Source of the DNA: Mobilitalea sp.
GTDB lineage: Bacteria; Bacillota_A; Clostridia; Lachnospirales; Lachnospiraceae
DNA length: 19,374 nucleotides
Direction: 5' to 3'
Assembly: GCA_029974875.1 (NCBI GenBank)
Contig: JARKQP010000498.1
Location: forward strand, 1 to 19,374
The notes under the pieces were generated by a model, which was given only the letters and a program-made list of their open reading frames with translations, ran no database searches and was not told the DNA's origin. This document shows positions 15,105-19,374 of the stretch, piece after piece (within the stretch, counting starts at the first letter, position 1; each line of letters begins with the position of its first letter). Position numbers and translations under genes: made by a program.

Positions 15105-16065
15105 CTTTTTTCACCTCCCTGGTCTTCTTTCCTCTGCCCAAATATTGTGCCTTAATTCTTGGATCAATGAAGGAATAGGCAATATCCACCAATAACATAA
15201 TCAAGCTGAACATGATGGATAGCACTACAACACTTCCGCGGACCACAGGATAATCCCTATTGCCTATGGCATTCACCATATATTGACCTATTCCCGGTAT
15301 GGAAAAAACATTTTCAATAATAACCGTACCGCCAAGGGCAGCACCCAGGGAGCCACCGATACCTGTCACAAGCGGAATCAAAGTATTAGGCAACGCATGC
15401 CCGTATCTGATGATACGTTCCGGCATACCTTTGGCTCTTGCGGTCACAACATAGTCAGAGCGGATCTGCTCCAGCATATAGGTTCTCGTAAAACGGGTTT
15501 CTATTGCAATTCCGGCTAATGCTGCACAAAAGCACGGCATAATAAATGAAACCCAACTGTCCGTGCCAAATGCCGGCAGCCAGCCAAGGTGAAAAGCAAA
15601 GAGGAGAATCATCATGGATGCCAGCCAAAAGCTGGGAATCGAGATACCGATCATTGCACCTACGACACATACTCTATCCTGCCATTTATTATGGTGTACC
15701 GCAGCTGTTACGCCAAGCGGTATCCCAATGATAACCTGCAAAATGCAGGAAATAATTGCAATGACTGCCGTATTGGGAAATCTGCTCAATAATCCGGCAG
15801 TTACGGAAACATTATTAACATAGGAATTGCCTAAATCAAACCTCAGGAAAGTATCTCCCAGGAATCTTGCCAGCTGTACAATATACAAATCATTCAATCC
15901 CATGGCTTCCCGTAATTCTTCAATTTGTTGTTGCGTTGCACTTGACCCCAGGATCATTGCTGCAGGATCCCCAGGCACAAAGTACATGATTGTAAAAATC
16001 AAAACTGCTACCCCGAGAATGACAGGTATCAACCATAGGATACGTTTTACGATGTATTTGGCCAT
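15097..16065 (-). CDS. oppB: ABC transporter permease, OppB/DppB type
   Basis: The 322-residue permease begins with the characteristic first helix and FVPGDPAAMILG (29-40), followed by a substrate-side loop, and ends with four to five membrane helices. The coupling loop TARAKGMPERIIRYGHALPN and the later ENVFSIPGIGQYM phrase are standard for OppB/DppB. It forms the membrane channel with OppC. AAAGGTG is placed 8 nt before ATG 16065. The gap to oppA (103 nt) holds a perfect 16-bp stem-loop, which may set the ratio of binding protein to permease. The tail ends with a basic segment (KTREVKK) that overlaps the start of oppC. Confidence 0.95.
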   Translation of the reverse strand: MAKYIVKRILWLIPVILGVAVLIFTIMYFVPGDPAAMILGSSATQQQIEELREAMGLNDLYIVQLARFLGDTFLRFDLGNSYVNNVSVTAGLLSRFPNTAVIAIISCILQVIIGIPLGVTAAVHHNKWQDRVCVVGAMIGISIPSFWLASMMILLFAFHLGWLPAFGTDSWVSFIMPCFCAALAGIAIETRFTRTYMLEQIRSDYVVTARAKGMPERIIRYGHALPNTLIPLVTGIGGSLGAALGGTVIIENVFSIPGIGQYMVNAIGNRDYPVVRGSVVVLSIMFSLIMLLVDIAYSFIDPRIKAQYLGRGKKTREVKKDA

Positions 16066-16108
16066 ATTAATTCACCTTTACTCAGTTTTTTTAAATCATC
16101 CCGTTACA

Positions 16109-16150
16109 TATTGTTTGGTGAAGCGATAGAATAAGCTTCACCAAACAATA
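16109..16150. other. Perfect 16-bp intercistronic stem-loop between oppA and oppB
   Basis: TATTGTTTGGTGAAGC (16109-16124) and GCTTCACCAAACAATA (16135-16150) pair perfectly around a 10-nt loop. Neither strand has a T-run directly after the stem, so it is not a classical terminator. In binding-protein operons such stems commonly protect the upstream messenger or attenuate read-through, raising binding-protein output over permease (known for comparable operons, inferred here). Confidence 0.85.
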
Positions 16151-16168
16151 CCTTTCAAAGTTTTATCT

Positions 16169-17824
16169 TTATTTATCTACCACCGTAGATGCACCTGGAA
16201 TTACAGCATTATTTCTGTCAATCACAATATTGGTTACCCGGTCTGTGGTAATTATGTATCTATACTTATAGTACATCGGATATACATAATCTTTAGAATC
16301 AATGTACTTTAAGAGTTCCGTAACAGTTTCCCTGCTGTAGGTTTTGGACGCATTTGCGGCTTCATAAAGGCTCTGAAGCTGGTCATCAGCAACAAATACA
16401 CCGTTAGAGCCATTGGTATATCCATTTCTGTCAAGAATACCAAGACGTCCCGGCGTGTTAAGACCCATAGTGCAATCAAGGTAAAGATCCCATTCTTTGT
16501 CACTTATTTTTGTAGTCGTAAATAATGCTGATTCATAGGTATTAATCTCTAAGGTAATGCCAACTGCCGCCAGATACGCCTGCATCATGGATGCGACCTG
16601 GGCATAATCACCTTCCGTGCTAAAGCATCCCTTTATTGTAAAGCCTCCGTCAGGATATCCTGCTTCCGCCAATAACGCTTTTGCCTTGTCTACATTGTAG
16701 GCATATGCAACCTCCGAATTCAATGACTCATCATAATCGCCATAATACGGGGAAGAGCTGGTTGTACACGCAGCACCGTCGGCACCGTAGAGATTTGCCA
16801 CAATAGCCTCCGTATCAATGGCATAGCTGATAGCTTTTCTTACATTTTCATCAGCGCAAACACTGTTGTTACTGCAGTTAAATGCCGTAAAGAAAACGAG
16901 AGGATCCAAAACCTGAATCGCATTGTAACCATCTAGTGCATTACGCCCTTCATCCAGGAAATTTCCCAGATCGGCAGTTGTAATTTCGTTAGAGACATCA
17001 ATATCACCCATCTGTAGTGCCAATGCAAGCTGCTGCAGATTTGTAATGATTTTAAAGGTTACTGTTTTTACACTGCCAAGGGTAGCTGCAGTGGTAATCA
17101 AGGTTTCATCCTTCTGCCAATAATCGTCACGTACTGTAATGTCTGCCTCAGAACCAGGTGTATAGGAAGTTAATACATATGGGCCGGTTCCTACCGGTGT
17201 GGTTGCAAATCCATCCGGGCTTTCTGTATATGCTTTTTCAGAAACAATGAAAACCGTTTTCAACAGCATGTCTAACGCTACGGCGCTTTCATCTTTTACA
17301 TACATCAGTAAGGTATAGTCATCCACCTTTTCAAAGTGGTCCAGATATTTTACACCCCAGGCAAGAGCTCCCTGCTTGATGCATGCATCAAAGGAAAAAA
17401 TCACATCAGATGCGGTAATGTGGTTTCCTTTTGAATCGTAAACATTATCATATAGCACAATTTTATAGCATCCGTCTCCATTTGGTTCTGCACTTTTCGC
17501 AAGAACATATTCTCTCTCTCCCTCCGCATTCAAGCGTGCCAAAGGCTCATAAATCGTATTGTAAAAAATGTTCTGCCTTGCAGTATGCGCCATAAGCCAC
17601 GGATTAAAAGATTCCGGATCCATGGAGCACCCCACTGTCAAATGATCCGACAGAGCTGCCTCTGCACTTGCCTGACCATTCCCATCCGTTCCTTGCTGTG
17701 CGGAAGTAGTTGCTTCTCCGGCAGGCGCTTTTGTTTCCGTAGGGGATGCGTTTTTACATCCGGTAAGCATTGATGCTGCCATTACTGCAGTAAGTAATAG
17801 CGCTGTTAATCTTTTCTTTTTCAT
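16169..17824 (-). CDS. oppA: ABC transporter substrate-binding lipoprotein, SBP family 5
   Basis: The 551-residue protein has a lipoprotein signal (KKKRLTALLLTAVMAASM, lipobox LTGC with Cys23), then a low-complexity Thr/Ala/Gly linker (about 24-57), and the mature family-5 fold. Family phrases are visible: SMDPESFNPWL, YEPLARLNAEGEREYVLAKS, the strand-helix region around GTGPYVLTSYTPG, and ENVRKAISYAIDTEAIV. These proteins bind peptides, but also oligosaccharides, nickel complexes and other ligands, so the substrate is open. AGGAGAGAGG precedes the ATG at 17824. It is first in the operon oppABCDF. The upstream region carries GTATCTT-type boxes likely bound by the divergent GntR protein. Confidence 0.94.
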   Translation of the reverse strand: MKKKRLTALLLTAVMAASMLTGCKNASPTETKAPAGEATTSAQQGTDGNGQASAEAALSDHLTVGCSMDPESFNPWLMAHTARQNIFYNTIYEPLARLNAEGEREYVLAKSAEPNGDGCYKIVLYDNVYDSKGNHITASDVIFSFDACIKQGALAWGVKYLDHFEKVDDYTLLMYVKDESAVALDMLLKTVFIVSEKAYTESPDGFATTPVGTGPYVLTSYTPGSEADITVRDDYWQKDETLITTAATLGSVKTVTFKIITNLQQLALALQMGDIDVSNEITTADLGNFLDEGRNALDGYNAIQVLDPLVFFTAFNCSNNSVCADENVRKAISYAIDTEAIVANLYGADGAACTTSSSPYYGDYDESLNSEVAYAYNVDKAKALLAEAGYPDGGFTIKGCFSTEGDYAQVASMMQAYLAAVGITLEINTYESALFTTTKISDKEWDLYLDCTMGLNTPGRLGILDRNGYTNGSNGVFVADDQLQSLYEAANASKTYSRETVTELLKYIDSKDYVYPMYYKYRYIITTDRVTNIVIDRNNAVIPGASTVVDK

Positions 17825-17867
17825 GTTCCTCTCTCCTTTTTTAATAATACATATTTGGCTCTTTATA

Positions 17868-17966
17868 AAGTATCTTTTTTTAATTTTAAATGTATCTTAA
17901 AAAAGATACTTTATCATCTTCAAATATTATATTTAAAATATAACACGTCCCCTTTTTATTAGTCAA
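17868..17966 (-). promoter_or_regulatory. opp operon promoter and GntR-type operator boxes
   Basis: On the minus strand TTGACT (17961-17966), an 18-nt spacer and TATATT (17937-17942) form a promoter. Downstream of it lies the palindrome GTATCTTAAAAAAGATAC (17892-17909), plus another GTATCTT box at 17870-17876. AAAGTATCTTT (17868-17878) is the exact reverse complement of AAAGATACTTT (17902-17912). Boxes below the start site suggest roadblock-type repression. The whole 347-nt gap 17825-18171 is strongly AT-rich, and apart from these sites and the gntR promoter I see nothing else in it. Confidence 0.7.
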
Positions 17967-18053
17967 TACATCAATTTTCACAATGTAAATCATATATAAT
18001 TGTGCATTTTCACATATATCGTTATTTTTATTTCATGTTTCACAAACCAAATT

Positions 18054-18072
18054 GTATCTTATAATTAGATAC
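18054..18072 (+). promoter_or_regulatory. gntR promoter with the -10 hexamer inside an operator palindrome
   Basis: GTATCTTATAATTAGATAC contains GTATCT and AGATAC as inverted arms, and a perfect TATAAT (18060-18065) in its centre. The half sites match those upstream of oppA. Binding here would block polymerase at the gntR -10 and give autoregulation. The -35 is poor (TTCACA 15 nt upstream). Confidence 0.68.
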
Positions 18073-18171
18073 TTTTTAAATTAAATATTGATTTTTTCAA
18101 GAATAACATATAAGATATATTTAAATCATTTATATTTTCAGCTAATTATGCTGCCAGAAAGAAGGGATACT

Positions 18172-18921
18172 ATGGCTAACACATTTCCTAAATATAAAGA
18201 AATTTATGAGATGCTAAAAAACGATATTTTTAATAGTGTGTATTTGAGAAATGAACTGTTTCCTACGGAAAGTGAACTAATGAAGAAATATAAAGTAAGC
18301 AGAACCACAATTCGAAATGCTTTAAAGATGTTACATGATGACGGGCTCATTGATTCCAGACGCGGATTCGGAACCGTAGTTACTTCCATAAAGTATCCAG
18401 AACAGCAAATTTACCTTTCAAGCGTTACAAATATTACAAATATTGATTTTAGTTTTAATATTAAAGATATAAAAGAAAAAAACAGCTCTGAAGCCATCAT
18501 AGATATTATCCCGGCTACCGAAGTTGTAGCAGAGGCTCTTGAAGTACCCTTCGGCACAAAAATATATCGTATACGGTGGCTAAGATCCGTAAACGGAATT
18601 ACCTATAGCTTTGTCACACATCATGTTCGTATGGACATTGCTCCCGATATGGAAAACCGGATCGGAAGCATCGTTTCTTTATACAGTTTTTTATACCAGG
18701 AATACGGTATTGAATTTACTGAGGGTACGGAGAAAATACAGGCGCTATGTGCCAGTTTTATAGAGGCACGCTTTTTAGAGGTAGAAGTAGGAAAACCGCT
18801 GATCAAATTGTGCCGTGTCGCTTATTGCAACAAAGGACCTTTAGAATATTGTGAATCCATTATTAATCCGGAACTTATTTCAATCAACATGACATTGAAG
18901 CGCAGATTTCCTACAAAATAA
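18172..18921 (+). CDS. GntR-family regulator, HutC subfamily (UTRA ligand domain)
   Basis: From the ATG at 18172 the protein has 249 residues. The N-terminal GntR winged helix covers about 1-72 (KYKEIYEMLKNDI, LFPTESELMKKYKVSRTTIRNAL, DGLIDSRRGFGTVV). The rest (about 85-245) is a UTRA ligand-binding domain, with features such as ATEVVAEALEVPFGTKIYRIRWLR, and ends with a helix-strand pair around LIKLCRVAYCNKGPLEYCES. HutC-type regulators usually respond to a sugar phosphate, amino sugar or histidine-pathway metabolite. AAGGGA stands 4 nt before this ATG; the longer in-frame upstream extension has no ribosome site. It is divergent from oppABCDF, its likely target, and probably represses itself. 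Confidence 0.93.
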   Translation: MANTFPKYKEIYEMLKNDIFNSVYLRNELFPTESELMKKYKVSRTTIRNALKMLHDDGLIDSRRGFGTVVTSIKYPEQQIYLSSVTNITNIDFSFNIKDIKEKNSSEAIIDIIPATEVVAEALEVPFGTKIYRIRWLRSVNGITYSFVTHHVRMDIAPDMENRIGSIVSLYSFLYQEYGIEFTEGTEKIQALCASFIEARFLEVEVGKPLIKLCRVAYCNKGPLEYCESIINPELISINMTLKRRFPTK

Positions 18922-18947
18922 TAATATCCATAATGAAATGAGGTATC

Positions 18948-19374
18948 ATGAACGGATCAGCATCAATCGAAAATACAATAAAGCGCGAAACAACAACAGC
19001 AAGAAAAAGAAAGTACCGCAACCTGATCATTACTTTGTTTATCCTAATTGTGTTTTCTTTGTATAACGGTATAAGCAAATCGGACTCTATTGATTTTAAT
19101 TGGAGTGATACCCAACTGACCATCACAACCCCTGCACAGGGTTATTTCGTTATCAATTATAACGAAATAACCGCATTGGAATTAGTTCCCATACCAGACT
19201 TTGGTACCTGCATATCCGGCGAAGAACAGAAAGATATCATATACGGAATCTGGTCTAATGACCTATGGGGAACCTATCATTTATGTGTTTCTGCTTCAAC
19301 TAACCAATGCATTGTTATTTACACCAAAAGTGATATCTTTGTTATCAGCTTCGAATCAGATGATACCACAGCCA
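18948..19374 (+). CDS. Membrane-anchored PH-like protein, 3' end outside the window
   Basis: The reading frame is open from the ATG at 18948 to the last base, 142 complete codons. It has a polar, basic N-terminus (1-23), one membrane helix (about 24-42, NLIITLFILIVFSLYNG) and then a beta-rich domain (DFNWSDTQLTIT, FVINYNEITALELVPI, YGIWSNDLWGTYHLCVS, CIVIYTKSDIFVISFESDD). The strand pattern and the closing I-S-F phrase resemble bacterial PH-like domains (bPH group). GAGG precedes the ATG by 4 nt, and the gene starts 26 nt after the gntR stop, so it may be co-transcribed with it. Function unknown. A perfect 14-bp stem lies inside the gene. Confidence 0.75.
   Translation, partial: MNGSASIENTIKRETTTARKRKYRNLIITLFILIVFSLYNGISKSDSIDFNWSDTQLTITTPAQGYFVINYNEITALELVPIPDFGTCISGEEQKDIIYGIWSNDLWGTYHLCVSASTNQCIVIYTKSDIFVISFESDDTTA
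19140..19172. other. Perfect 14-bp stem-loop inside the last gene
   Basis: GGTTATTTCGTTAT (19140-19153) and ATAACGAAATAACC (19159-19172) form a perfect inverted repeat with a 5-nt loop, in frame within codons for GYFVINYNEIT. No T-run follows on either strand, so it is not a normal terminator. It could be an RNA structure or a protein-binding palindrome. Confidence 0.85.

Noticed and set aside
16109..16150. Classical terminator between oppA and oppB
   Set aside because: No run of T follows the stem on the minus strand, and the downstream genes have no other promoter I can see.

Overview
The window looks like a chromosomal segment of a moderately AT-rich Firmicute, most likely a gut-type Clostridia (Lachnospiraceae-like). 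The reasons are strong AGGAGG-type ribosome sites before almost every gene, a NAD-dependent GH4 alpha-galactosidase, an EAL-HDOD protein, PadR and HutC-type GntR regulators, an Opp/Dpp-type ABC operon with a lipoprotein binding protein, and a methyl-accepting chemotaxis protein. Species cannot be fixed from the sequence alone. No rRNA, tRNA, CRISPR array, transposase or integrase is visible.

Layout. At 20-1342 (+) lies a melA-type alpha-galactosidase, converging on a regulator block (minus strand, 1403-5201). That block reads, in transcription order, a NapH-like polyferredoxin membrane protein, a short repeat-bearing leader ORF, a PadR repressor, an XRE/TPR regulator and an EAL-HDOD protein. 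Next come a chemotaxis receptor (5489-7213, minus), flanked by two diverged copies of a terminator-promoter repeat, and a Phd/RelE-type toxin-antitoxin pair (7746-8334, minus). They are followed by an operon of two paralogous serine esterases and an MFS transporter (8418-11346, minus), an orphan four-helix membrane protein (11443-12051, minus), and a five-gene ABC uptake operon oppABCDF (12189-17824, minus). Divergent from the ABC operon is a HutC-type GntR regulator (18172-18921, +), and after it the start of a membrane-anchored PH-like protein that runs off the window end.

How it works together. The GntR protein probably controls the divergent opp operon and itself: GTATCTT/AAGATAC boxes occur upstream of oppA, and one palindrome contains the gntR -10 hexamer. 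The PadR protein probably represses the polyferredoxin-padR operon: a perfect 19-bp palindrome directly follows the -10 of a TTGACA promoter upstream of the polyferredoxin gene. The UTRA ligand domain and the nearby glycosidase and esterases make an oligosaccharide or decorated-sugar substrate possible for the ABC system, but an oligopeptide is equally compatible with the family.

The least ordinary structure is non-coding or semi-coding: (1) six 18-bp tandem repeats inside a leader ORF that stops 3 nt before a padR gene lacking its own Shine-Dalgarno; (2) the duplicated hairpin-promoter module around the receptor gene; (3) a 61-bp tandem duplication that includes the end of oppF; (4) a perfect 14-bp stem inside the last gene; (5) the GntR box arrangement. 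No clearly new multi-gene enzymatic system is evident.
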